From assembly GCA_045538305.1 (NCBI GenBank), contig JAZSRC010000082.1, positions 1 to 13,370 of the forward strand: a stretch of DNA of 13,370 nt, read 5' to 3'. The notes below the pieces were generated by a model. That model was given only the letters and a program-made list of their open reading frames with translations, had not been told where the DNA came from and made no database searches. This stretch comes from SFHK01 sp045538305 (GTDB lineage: Bacteria; Bacillota; Clostridia; Christensenellales; Aristaeellaceae). This document shows, piece after piece, positions 7,223 through 13,370 of the stretch (positions are counted from its first letter, which is position 1; the number at the start of each line of letters is the position of its first letter). The translations under genes were made by a program, and so were the position numbers.

Positions 7223-8572
7223 CTACAATTCTACGCGAATGCCTTTGTAGGAAAAATTACCATAAAACATTTTGCCGTTTTCCTCATAAACCGGAACGAC
7301 CGTGTAAAAATACCGACTTCCCTTTTGAATGCCGAAAATGCTGAAGCGCGTTTCACTTTGCATGTCGGAAACCCTCTCCCATGCGCCGTCGTTTCCCGTT
7401 TTTCGGTATATAATATATCCTTCTGCGCCCGACACGGCTTCCCACTGAAGGTACCCCTGTGCGCCGTCCTTTTCTTCCCGAATGGCAGTCAGGTTCATCG
7501 GGGCTTCAAGGGAATAGTCCCGCGCTTTCACATCAAGCTCAAAGTCCGGTACATACGTTTTCACCATGGCCGCATAGGTTTCTGCCGCCTGATTCCAGCT
7601 TTCCTCATCTACCGTTACGGGCAAGCCGGAAATATCGTAATTGGCTTGAATATAATCCGTCAGGTAGGAAGTAAACTTGATTGCACCATGTATATTCGTA
7701 TGCTTTCTGTTGTAATAATCATTTGAAAGAGAAAGCCCGATATCATCCCATTGCTCCTGAAGGCGCAAAACGCTAAAGCCTCGATTCTCAATGAGATCGT
7801 TCATGGAATTGATTCGTCCCATCGTTCCCTCGTCAATTTCAGCACGGGGAACATTTACAAACAATACCTTTACGTTTTCCTTTTCCAGATAATCCAGCAG
7901 GTTGTTTGCGCTTTCTATCAGGTAATCCGGAAGCTCCTCGCACGATTCGCACGTCATGTATATATCGGATATATTCGTTTCCTTATTAAGATAGGTGCTG
8001 TAATGGCTTGCACCCTTCACGCCATCGTCCTGAGGCCTCAATCCGTTTAATATTATGTTTCCCCAGAATTCGCGGATTCTGATCCAGGGGAAGCGGAACT
8101 CCAGCTTATCCACGGCGGAATAGCCAAGCTGATCGGAAAGCTTTTCGATCAGCTGCTCCCGTATTTCGGAATCCGGCATATAGGAAATCAGGCCATGAAT
8201 TGTTTCGGCATCCAGATCATCGCGTTCTACGGAATTGGTGTTGATGATATAAAGCGCGTCGGGCTGCGTTTTACGCGCCTCCCGGACAATAAGTTCTATA
8301 GCGCTGAACGGCATGGAACCGCAGGAGTATGTGCGTATGGCCATACCGCTTTCATTCCACGCAAAGATGGGGTTAAAAAACGCATAGCAATCGCTGGAAC
8401 CGATATACACGCCATGAAGTCCGTCTTCCTTCTCGTCATAAAACCCACCGATCATCTGATAAATCCTATGATCCGGATGATAGGAAAACACAAACATCAT
8501 CAGCACAAACAAAACGACAAATATGCCGATAAACACACAAACTTTGACGGCATTCCTGTTTCTGGTAATCAT
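7223..8572 (-). CDS. Membrane-anchored SGNH/DltD-like protein with C-terminal FN3 domain
   Basis: First gene of the acylation operon, 449 residues. One hydrophobic segment (about 11-29) anchors it, with the rest probably outside. VYIGSSDCYAFF (55-66) is the SGNH nucleophile block, with Ser60 at the GDS position. NDYYNRKHTNIHGA (284-297) is the C-terminal block with His291 and the usual H-x-N-x-x-G pattern. The Asp three residues before that His (DxxH) is Asn288 here. Residues about 357-446 form a fibronectin type III domain with SGAEGYIIYRKTG, common in extracellular clostridial proteins. By analogy with DltD and AlgJ/X it should work with the MBOAT protein in handing the acyl group to the surface polymer, or in removing it. 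The ATG is set by GAGG seven bases upstream (8580-8583). The downstream MBOAT gene follows after 32 bases. Confidence 0.82.
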   Translation of the reverse strand: MITRNRNAVKVCVFIGIFVVLFVLMMFVFSYHPDHRIYQMIGGFYDEKEDGLHGVYIGSSDCYAFFNPIFAWNESGMAIRTYSCGSMPFSAIELIVREARKTQPDALYIINTNSVERDDLDAETIHGLISYMPDSEIREQLIEKLSDQLGYSAVDKLEFRFPWIRIREFWGNIILNGLRPQDDGVKGASHYSTYLNKETNISDIYMTCESCEELPDYLIESANNLLDYLEKENVKVLFVNVPRAEIDEGTMGRINSMNDLIENRGFSVLRLQEQWDDIGLSLSNDYYNRKHTNIHGAIKFTSYLTDYIQANYDISGLPVTVDEESWNQAAETYAAMVKTYVPDFELDVKARDYSLEAPMNLTAIREEKDGAQGYLQWEAVSGAEGYIIYRKTGNDGAWERVSDMQSETRFSIFGIQKGSRYFYTVVPVYEENGKMFYGNFSYKGIRVEL

Positions 8573-8609
8573 ATTCCATCCTCATATAGAAAAATACGCT
8601 TCCGATATA

Positions 8610-8640
8610 GTTCCAGTGTATATTATACTATAAATGGAAC
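8610..8640. promoter_or_regulatory. Inverted repeat centred on the -10 box (possible operator)
   Basis: GTTCCA (8610-8615) and TGGAAC (8635-8640) are perfect inverted half-sites whose centre (8625) coincides with the -10 box of the minus-strand promoter. This layout would suit a dimeric repressor that blocks RNA polymerase. No regulator gene is in the window, and a chance 6+6 match is possible. Confidence 0.35.
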
Positions 8641-8649
8641 GCTCGTCAA
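8622..8649 (-). promoter_or_regulatory. Promoter of the minus-strand acylation operon
   Basis: On the minus strand, TTGACG (-35, plus 8644-8649) and a perfect TATAAT (-10, plus 8622-8627) are separated by 16 bases. The predicted leader is about 40-45 bases before the SGNH-protein ATG. No second promoter is obvious in the short gaps downstream, which fits one five-gene transcript. Confidence 0.75.
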
Positions 8650-8787
8650 TCCTTACATTTTATCGTCATACCAAAAAATCTGTAAACATTTCCCCCATAA
8701 CCGCATTGGCACACTTAGGTAAACAGTTTGTCGGAAAAATGTCATCATCGCACCCCGCAAAAATCGCGCTTCACCCCCGCCAGATGC

Positions 8788-8816
8788 TTGCAGATTCCAT
8801 TCGTCAATGCTATAAT
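8788..8816 (+). promoter_or_regulatory. Extended -10 promoter of the plus-strand operon
   Basis: TATAAT (8811-8816) is preceded directly by TGC, giving an extended -10 (TGnTATAAT). Seventeen bases upstream is TTGCAG (8788-8793), a poor -35 with only TTG conserved. Transcription should begin near 8823, about 54 bases before the GTG start at 8877. Confidence 0.65.
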
Positions 8817-8861
8817 ATTTCGGTTATATTTATTTGTCAGCACACCTGATCCGCAATTGAT

Positions 8862-8867
8862 GTGAGG
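8862..8867 (+). promoter_or_regulatory. Ribosome site GTGAGG that sets the start at 8877
   Basis: Two in-frame GTG codons are possible, at 8862 and 8877. GAGG (8864-8867) lies 9 bases before the GTG at 8877, while nothing like a ribosome site precedes 8862. The first GTG is therefore more likely part of the ribosome site than a start codon. Confidence 0.65.
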
Positions 8868-8876
8868 TTATTCTCC

Positions 8877-9803
8877 GTGAAAAACTATAAGGAACTGATT
8901 TCAGCAAGCACTGTCAGCTATCTGGCCAAGCAATTTCCAGACCTTGCGCCTGCATGGATTGACGCTTTTCCCAATGAGGTGGATCGCCTGATCGAAAAAT
9001 GGCAGCTTTCACCGTTTGGCCACGAGGGAAACTCGCGATTCGGAACCATTATCTACGCAAACAGCCATATGTACGGCGATGTTGCAGTAAAAATTATTCC
9101 GAACTTTTCAAGCCGTCTGAAAAGTGAAATTCTGTGCTACCGCTCACTCCCCTATAAAGAGATGTGCGCACTGTACGATGTGGACGAATCATTTGGCGCG
9201 CTTTTGCTGAAATATATCCCTGAAACCACCCCGCGCGACAAGCAACGCGAGGAACAGGTATTTTTGTCCCTTTACGAGCAAAAAAGGGAAGCTGCAAATC
9301 AGGATCGCTTCCTGCCCCTGTATGAAGATGTCTTCTCAGAGGTATCCAGGAATGCAGTGAGGGAAATACGTCTGGCAAAGGACGAAAGCCTGGTTCACCT
9401 TCTTTCCTCCATTCAAAAATCTGAAGAGGGGCTTAACGACTTTCTAAACGACAAGCGGTATATAATACATGGGGACGCGCACGAATACAATATGCTGCAC
9501 GAATGCGCCGGTTGCGTGCTGATCGATCCGTTAGGCTATATCGCGCCTTTTGAGTTTGAACGTTCCAGATATCTGGGAACCGCAATGAAGCATACCGAAA
9601 TGGATAACGACGCGTTTTTTGCACTCACCGCGCGCATGCTTCCAAAAGGCGAGCGCATGAAAAAGCAGCTGACTGCCTTTGCCATTGATACCACGCTTCG
9701 CGCATGCAACACGTTTATTGAAGGCAATACCTACGAAGAAATCTGCTTTGCCGTCGACTGGGCAAAGCGCGCTTGGAACTACGCTGCGGCCTATGACTGT
9801 TGA
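8877..9803 (+). CDS. APH-family small-molecule kinase (streptomycin 6-kinase/choline-kinase-like fold)
   Basis: 308 residues from the GTG at 8877, or 313 if the GTG at 8862 is used. The residue numbers here use 8877. The N-lobe has FGHEGNSRFG (47-56), a probable nucleotide loop, then the ATP Lys in VAVKII (K72) and a helix Glu (E84). GALLLKYIPE (107-116) is the hinge typical of APH(6)-type kinases. The catalytic loop is HGDAHEYN (198-205), with Asp200 as base and Asn205. The metal Asp is in LIDPLGY (215-221). The family phosphorylates hydroxyl groups of antibiotics, choline, ethanolamine, sugars and similar compounds. The next two genes are a CDP-alcohol phosphotransferase and a CTP-transferase, so I infer it makes the alcohol phosphate for that pathway rather than inactivating an antibiotic. 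The substrate is not known. It is first in the plus-strand operon, with 23 bases to the next gene. Confidence 0.8.
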   Translation: MKNYKELISASTVSYLAKQFPDLAPAWIDAFPNEVDRLIEKWQLSPFGHEGNSRFGTIIYANSHMYGDVAVKIIPNFSSRLKSEILCYRSLPYKEMCALYDVDESFGALLLKYIPETTPRDKQREEQVFLSLYEQKREAANQDRFLPLYEDVFSEVSRNAVREIRLAKDESLVHLLSSIQKSEEGLNDFLNDKRYIIHGDAHEYNMLHECAGCVLIDPLGYIAPFEFERSRYLGTAMKHTEMDNDAFFALTARMLPKGERMKKQLTAFAIDTTLRACNTFIEGNTYEEICFAVDWAKRAWNYAAAYDC

Positions 9804-9826
9804 CATAAATCAGGGAGGAAATCCGC

Positions 9827-11947
9827 ATGTCTATCCGGGATTCCATACAGCGGATGCGCTCAGACATTCGCTCCGCCTATAAAAGCGAAGATACCGAGGA
9901 ATTCTTCGACCGGATCTTTACAAAACCGCTGGGCTATCTGTGGGCTCGCTTTTTTATGAAAATCGGCTGGTCGCCGAACATGGTAACACTGCTCAGCATG
10001 GCCATTGGCTTTACGGGCGGTCTGCTTTTCTATCCGGAGAATTTCAAAATCAACCTCATCGGCGTGCTGCTGGTTGTATGCGCCAATATTCTGGATTCTA
10101 CCGACGGTCAGATGGCGCGGCTTACGGGCAACAAATCCACGCTCGGCCGCATACTGGACGGCCTTTCTACCGGCGTATGGTACGTTTCCATTTATTCCGC
10201 ACTGTGTCTACGGCTGATGGACAATCCGATCCCCTTCGCCGGCGGCCGTACCTGGGGCGGGCTGATTTGGATTATTGCGCTGATTTGCGCGTTTCTCGGA
10301 CACGAAAGACAGTGCATGATCGCAGATTATTACAGAAATATTCATCTTTTTTTCCTGAAAGGAAAAAGCGCAAGCGAACTGGACTCCTCGCAGGAAATTG
10401 CCAGAACCCGCGCAAAGCTTCCGTGGAAGGGCGCAAGGTTCCAAAAAACATATATGTTTTATTACGGTCTGTACACCTATCTGCAGGAGCTTTCCACCCC
10501 CAATTTTCAGCGGCTGAAGCAGGCTATGGAAAAGGCGGACCCGGATACGGCGGACGCAGCCCGAAAGGACTATCTGGAAAAGAGCCGTAAATACATTCAG
10601 CTGACAAATATTCTGACCTTTAACGCCAGAGCGTACACGCTATTCGGCTGCGTGCTGATAGGCGCGCCGCTGATTTACTTCCCCATCGAGCTGATTGTTT
10701 TCGGATTCCTTTTCAGGTATATGACCACCCATTACGAAGCCATCGCGGAAAGTGTTATCGTCGATCACCGGCTGCTGGGCAGCGAAACCCCCGTTGAAAA
10801 GAAAAAACGCTATCCTTCGGTATTTTTCTGTATCGGCATCATCGGCATTTTGCTGATGCTGTACAAAACGGATCTGAGCAGGATTGATTGGACGAATGTG
10901 CTGAAATCCATGCCGATATGGCTTCCTTCATTAATACTGCTGTGGGCTTTCATCTATGCCATTCATACGGCCGCCTATCTGTTCATTATGGGAAAGGACA
11001 GAAAACAGGTCAGCTTTGCCCATATGTTCAAGGTCGTGATTTCCGGCTTTGCGCTGAACCATGTAACGCCCGTAGGCATGATCGGCGGCGAACCGTACCG
11101 GATTATGGAGCTTAAGCCCATGATCGGCGCAGAAAAAGCCACTGCAACCACACTCACCTTCACCGTCCTTCACACCTTCTCACATTTGATGTTCTGGCTG
11201 ACGAGCGCGATACTGTACCTGATCTGCTTTGCATTTTCGCAAAGCATTCTGATCGCCGTCATCGACGTACTGGTTCTTATCGCAGCAAGTTATGCCTGTT
11301 ACACGTTTTTCAGAAGCGGAAAGCGCGGCCTGGCCATGCCGGTCTTGACAGCGCTTTCAAAACTTCCCCTGCTTGGAAGGTATTTTCTTAGCGTTATTGA
11401 GAACCATAAAGAGAGCATTGATACCGTAGATCGCGAAATGATGGCGTTTCACACACGCCGAAAGGATTTCTGGGCAACAATCCTGCTGGAATACGGCGCA
11501 AGGCTTCTGGAGGGTGTCGAGTTTTATATCATCTTCAAGATCCTCGGCGCGGACATTTCCTACCCGGAGTGCGTGGTAGCACTCGGCTGCGCATCGTTGA
11601 TCGGCAATCTGATATTCTTCATTCCCATGCAAGTTGGCGCAAGGGAGTTTGGTCTGGCGCTAAGCCTCGGCTGGACGGGTATGGCAACCTCCTTCGGCGT
11701 AACGGCGTCCCTGCTCGCGCGTATCCGCGAAATATTCTATGTGGCACTTGGCGTGGGCGCAATGCTGATTAAAGGTGGTACGCGGCCAAAGCCTGAAACG
11801 ACAACGGAGAGCGAAACGGAAAGCGAACCTTCAAACGCCGAAACTGTTGAAACACCTGCGGAAAACGCAGAGAATCTCCCGTCTTCCGAAAGCACAGAAC
11901 CCGTACTTAAAGCAGACGAACCTGCAAACAAGGAGGCGGATTCATGA
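9827..11947 (+). CDS. CDP-alcohol phosphotransferase fused to a flippase-like (LPG-synthase TM/UPF0104) domain
   Basis: A 706-residue two-domain membrane protein. The N-terminal part (about 30-310) carries the CDP-alcohol phosphotransferase signature D-x2-DG-x2-AR-x8-G-x3-D: D90, DG 93-94, AR 97-98, G107, D111. The final signature Asp, four residues on, is Thr115. The C-terminal part (about 330-650) is a multi-pass domain like that of lysyl-phosphatidylglycerol synthases, marked by NHVTPVGMIGGEPYRI (411-426). Residues 649-706 are a hydrophilic Glu/Thr/Ser/Pro tail. The first domain should transfer a phospho-alcohol from a CDP-alcohol to a lipid, and the second may move the product across the membrane; both roles are inferred. 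GGGAGG (9813-9818) sits 8 bases before the ATG. Its stop overlaps the start of the cytidylyltransferase gene, which could make the CDP-alcohol it uses. Confidence 0.88.
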   Translation: MSIRDSIQRMRSDIRSAYKSEDTEEFFDRIFTKPLGYLWARFFMKIGWSPNMVTLLSMAIGFTGGLLFYPENFKINLIGVLLVVCANILDSTDGQMARLTGNKSTLGRILDGLSTGVWYVSIYSALCLRLMDNPIPFAGGRTWGGLIWIIALICAFLGHERQCMIADYYRNIHLFFLKGKSASELDSSQEIARTRAKLPWKGARFQKTYMFYYGLYTYLQELSTPNFQRLKQAMEKADPDTADAARKDYLEKSRKYIQLTNILTFNARAYTLFGCVLIGAPLIYFPIELIVFGFLFRYMTTHYEAIAESVIVDHRLLGSETPVEKKKRYPSVFFCIGIIGILLMLYKTDLSRIDWTNVLKSMPIWLPSLILLWAFIYAIHTAAYLFIMGKDRKQVSFAHMFKVVISGFALNHVTPVGMIGGEPYRIMELKPMIGAEKATATTLTFTVLHTFSHLMFWLTSAILYLICFAFSQSILIAVIDVLVLIAASYACYTFFRSGKRGLAMPVLTALSKLPLLGRYFLSVIENHKESIDTVDREMMAFHTRRKDFWATILLEYGARLLEGVEFYIIFKILGADISYPECVVALGCASLIGNLIFFIPMQVGAREFGLALSLGWTGMATSFGVTASLLARIREIFYVALGVGAMLIKGGTRPKPETTTESETESEPSNAETVETPAENAENLPSSESTEPVLKADEPANKEADS

Positions 11948-12594
11948 ACGCCTGCCTGATCCTTTCCGGCGGAAGCGGGCAGCGCTTTCATAGCAGCCTG
12001 CCCAAGCAGTATCATAAGATCCTGGGCAAAATGGTGATTGAGTACGTTATCGAAGCCGCGATGACTGCCAAAACAATCGATACCATCATTGTAGCCGGTG
12101 CTGCATGCGCCCCCCTTTCACATTTGAAGCAAAAATATCCGATTCAAATTGCACCCGGCGGCAGCACGCGGAACGAAACCCTTTGTAACGGACTTACGCT
12201 TCTGAATACCATGGAAACCGAACGCGTAATCATTATGGATGCGGTTCGCCCGCTGGTAACAGGCGAATTGATAGACGAATACATGCGCCTGATTGAATCG
12301 GGATATCACGCCGTAACCACGGCGCAACCCATTACGGACAGCCTCGGATGTCATGATTTGCATACAGTGGACCGAAGCCGTTACTATCTGATGCAATCGC
12401 CGGAAGCCTATGATTTTCCGCTGCTGTTTAAGCATTTTGATAAAAACAGCCGCCTCACAGAGGTCGCTCACCAGCTGCCGGAGAATATCCATCTCAAGCT
12501 GTATTATGATTTTCCGGAGAATCCCAAGCTCACCTATCCCTGGGAAAAGCCCTATATCGCTTCGGCAATCAGGGCAAGGAGGCAGAAAAAATGA
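11944..12594 (+). CDS. IspD/TarI-like CTP:alcohol-phosphate cytidylyltransferase
   Basis: 216 residues of the IspD/TarI nucleotidyltransferase fold, slightly short of the usual 225-240. The nucleotide motif is LSGGSGQRFHSSLPKQY (7-23) with R14 and K21. GGSTRNETLCNGL (72-84) matches the family GGxxRxxSVxxGL block. VIIMDAVRPL (95-104) replaces the usual HDAARP. PITD (129-132) and QSPEAY (151-156) replace the P..D and QTPQxF blocks, and NPKLT (193-197) keeps the late Lys. The enzyme should couple CTP to an alcohol phosphate, giving a CDP-alcohol and pyrophosphate. Its ATG overlaps the upstream stop (ATGA, 11944-11947) and its stop overlaps the next start, so it is translationally coupled on both sides. 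Being paired with a CDP-alcohol phosphotransferase, and its changed motifs, argue against the isoprenoid enzyme IspD. Ribitol, glycerol or another polyol phosphate are candidates. Confidence 0.82.
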   Translation: MNACLILSGGSGQRFHSSLPKQYHKILGKMVIEYVIEAAMTAKTIDTIIVAGAACAPLSHLKQKYPIQIAPGGSTRNETLCNGLTLLNTMETERVIIMDAVRPLVTGELIDEYMRLIESGYHAVTTAQPITDSLGCHDLHTVDRSRYYLMQSPEAYDFPLLFKHFDKNSRLTEVAHQLPENIHLKLYYDFPENPKLTYPWEKPYIASAIRARRQKK

Positions 12595-12989
12595 AAAGGG
12601 ACGCATTGGTTGTATCGGTGCGCGGCAAACTAATGGCGGAGATTACGCGAACGGAAGCCTGCGGCGATTGCAGGGCTTGTCAGATGGGTCAAAAGGCCAT
12701 TATGCACTATCCGCTCCCCAAGGGCGATTACAAGCCCGGCGATATCGTTTCTCTCGAAATCAACGACAATGTACTGTCCCGGGCAACTGTCATCGCATAC
12801 GGAATTCCGCTGTCTGCGCTGTTGATCGGTTTATGTGCGGGCTTTATGGCGTTTGAAGCCGAATGGGCGCAGGCCCTTACGGCGCTCATCTCGCTTACCG
12901 CCGCCGGCCTGTATATTTTCTTCACTGAAAAGAAGCGCCGCGAAAAGGGATCGTTCACCTGCCGCGCAAGCAAAAATATCGACCAATAG
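12591..12989 (+). CDS. RseC/MucC (SoxR-reducing) family small membrane protein
   Basis: 132 residues with the layout of the RseC/MucC family. A short N-terminal domain contains a Cys cluster (ACGDCRACQMG, Cys24, 27 and 30), followed by a beta-rich stretch with YKPGDIVSLEI (47-57), two membrane segments (about 66-88 and 93-112) and a basic tail. In proteobacteria such proteins act in sigma-E control or in SoxR reduction. In Clostridia the family is found without those partners and its role is unclear. The spaced Cys could bind a metal or cluster, or be a redox site. Its ATG overlaps the stop of the cytidylyltransferase (12591-12594). The thioredoxin gene that follows suggests a redox link, which is inference. 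Confidence 0.82.
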   Translation: MKRDALVVSVRGKLMAEITRTEACGDCRACQMGQKAIMHYPLPKGDYKPGDIVSLEINDNVLSRATVIAYGIPLSALLIGLCAGFMAFEAEWAQALTALISLTAAGLYIFFTEKKRREKGSFTCRASKNIDQ

Positions 12990-13000
12990 GAGGATATACT

Positions 13001-13312
13001 ATGGAAGTTTTCACCATTGAAACGCTTCGTCCGGAAGCCATGCCGGGCTTGACACTTGTGGATTTCTGGGCGCCGTGGTGCGGACCCTGCCGCATGGCGG
13101 CTCCGATTCTGGAGGCGCTGAGCGAAGAATATGCCGGCAAGGTGCGCTTCGGAAAAATCAACATTGACGAATACCCCGACGCAGCCGTCAATTTCGGCGT
13201 TATGAGCATTCCGACGCTGATCCTGTTTAAAGACGGAAAAGAAGCCCAGCGCTTGATCGGAATGCAGGGAAAGCCTGCCTTCAAGGCACTTCTTGACAAG
13301 CATCTGGTATAA
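13001..13312 (+). CDS. trxA: Thioredoxin
   Basis: A 103-residue single-domain thioredoxin without a signal peptide, so cytoplasmic. The active site is WCGPC (26-30) inside DFWAPWCGPCRMAAP. The cis-Pro is in MSIPT (Pro71), and VRFGKINIDEYPDAA (48-62) is the usual strand-helix section. The length is normal. It would reduce protein disulfides using thioredoxin reductase, which is not in this window. AGGAGG (12988-12993) lies 7 bases before the ATG and overlaps the stop of the RseC-like gene, so it is the last visible gene of the plus-strand operon. It may serve the Cys cluster of the neighbour or simply be a housekeeping thioredoxin; the window does not decide. The 58 bases after it contain no gene and no clear terminator. 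Confidence 0.95.
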   Translation: MEVFTIETLRPEAMPGLTLVDFWAPWCGPCRMAAPILEALSEEYAGKVRFGKINIDEYPDAAVNFGVMSIPTLILFKDGKEAQRLIGMQGKPAFKALLDKHLV

Positions 13313-13370
13313 AATCCGCATCGTACAAAAAGCGCTGGTTCCGGCACAATTTACTTCCCGCCCGGGGGCT

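Larger units (their letters stand above)
8573..8876. other. Divergent intergenic region with two promoters
   Basis: About 300 bases between the head-to-head operons. It holds the minus-strand promoter (8622-8649), the plus-strand promoter (8788-8816) and the GTTCCA/TGGAAC repeat. The middle part (8650-8787) has no convincing gene, RNA structure or riboswitch that I can see. Its open frame from 8634 runs through both promoter areas and lacks a ribosome site. Confidence 0.7.

Noticed and set aside
2462..8572. Ordinary D-alanylation (dlt) operon
   Set aside because: The ligase lacks the amino-binding Asp stretch, the MBOAT motifs are AlgI-like, and a DASS permease is embedded, so the names dltA-D are not used.
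8634..8849. 71-codon plus-strand open frame in the divergent intergenic region
   Set aside because: It starts inside the minus-strand promoter and crosses the plus-strand promoter, has no ribosome site, and its protein has no recognisable pattern.
8862..8876. GTG at 8862 as the start of the kinase
   Set aside because: No ribosome site precedes it, while its own bases form GTGAGG at the right distance for the GTG at 8877.
8877..9803. Aminoglycoside resistance gene
   Set aside because: The fold matches APH(6)-type kinases, but the operon context with CDP-alcohol genes fits a metabolic kinase better, and no mobile element is present.
12728..13321. Long minus-strand open frame opposite the RseC-like and thioredoxin genes
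   Set aside because: It covers two clear plus-strand genes with known motifs and has none of its own.
13313..13370. Terminator after thioredoxin
   Set aside because: Only short G/C-rich self-complementary bits (CCCGGG) are visible before the window ends, with no stem plus U-run.

Overview
The window looks like chromosomal DNA from a Gram-positive Firmicute, most likely a gut Clostridia lineage. This is inferred from the mid GC content, strong AGGAGG-type ribosome sites, the dlt-like gene set, the clostridial-style fibronectin III domain and the RseC/thioredoxin pair. No RNA genes, insertion sequences, phage genes or CRISPR arrays were seen. Eleven protein genes fill almost all of the sequence, and nearly all of them point to the cell envelope.

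Minus strand, right to left from 8572 to 2462: five tightly packed genes read as one operon from a good promoter at 8622-8649. They encode a membrane-anchored SGNH/DltD-like protein with a C-terminal FN3 domain, an MBOAT O-acyltransferase of the AlgI/DltB type, a small acyl carrier protein, a DASS/SLC13-type anion permease, and an AMP-forming acid:thiol ligase. A perfect 12-bp hairpin (2401-2429) lies beyond the last gene. The set matches the D-alanylation machinery (DltD, B, C, A) with two differences. The ligase lacks the amino-acid-binding Asp stretch of DltA, and a carboxylate permease is translationally coupled to the carrier protein. My inference is a surface-polymer O-acylation system that uses a carboxylic acid other than D-alanine.

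Left end (35-2266, minus): a separately promoted, membrane-anchored TPR-like protein with an internal duplication and a Tyr/Asp/Glu-rich tail.

Plus strand, 8877 to 13312: a second operon starts from a divergent promoter (8788-8816). It encodes an APH-type small-molecule kinase, a CDP-alcohol phosphotransferase fused to a flippase-like membrane domain, an IspD/TarI-type cytidylyltransferase, an RseC/MucC-like membrane protein and a thioredoxin. The first three supply the three steps of a Kennedy-like route: phosphorylate an alcohol, activate it with CTP, and transfer the phospho-alcohol to a lipid. The CDP-alcohol phosphotransferase has Thr in place of the last Asp of its signature. The two operons are head to head across about 300 bases and may modify the same envelope lipid or polymer; that link is inference.
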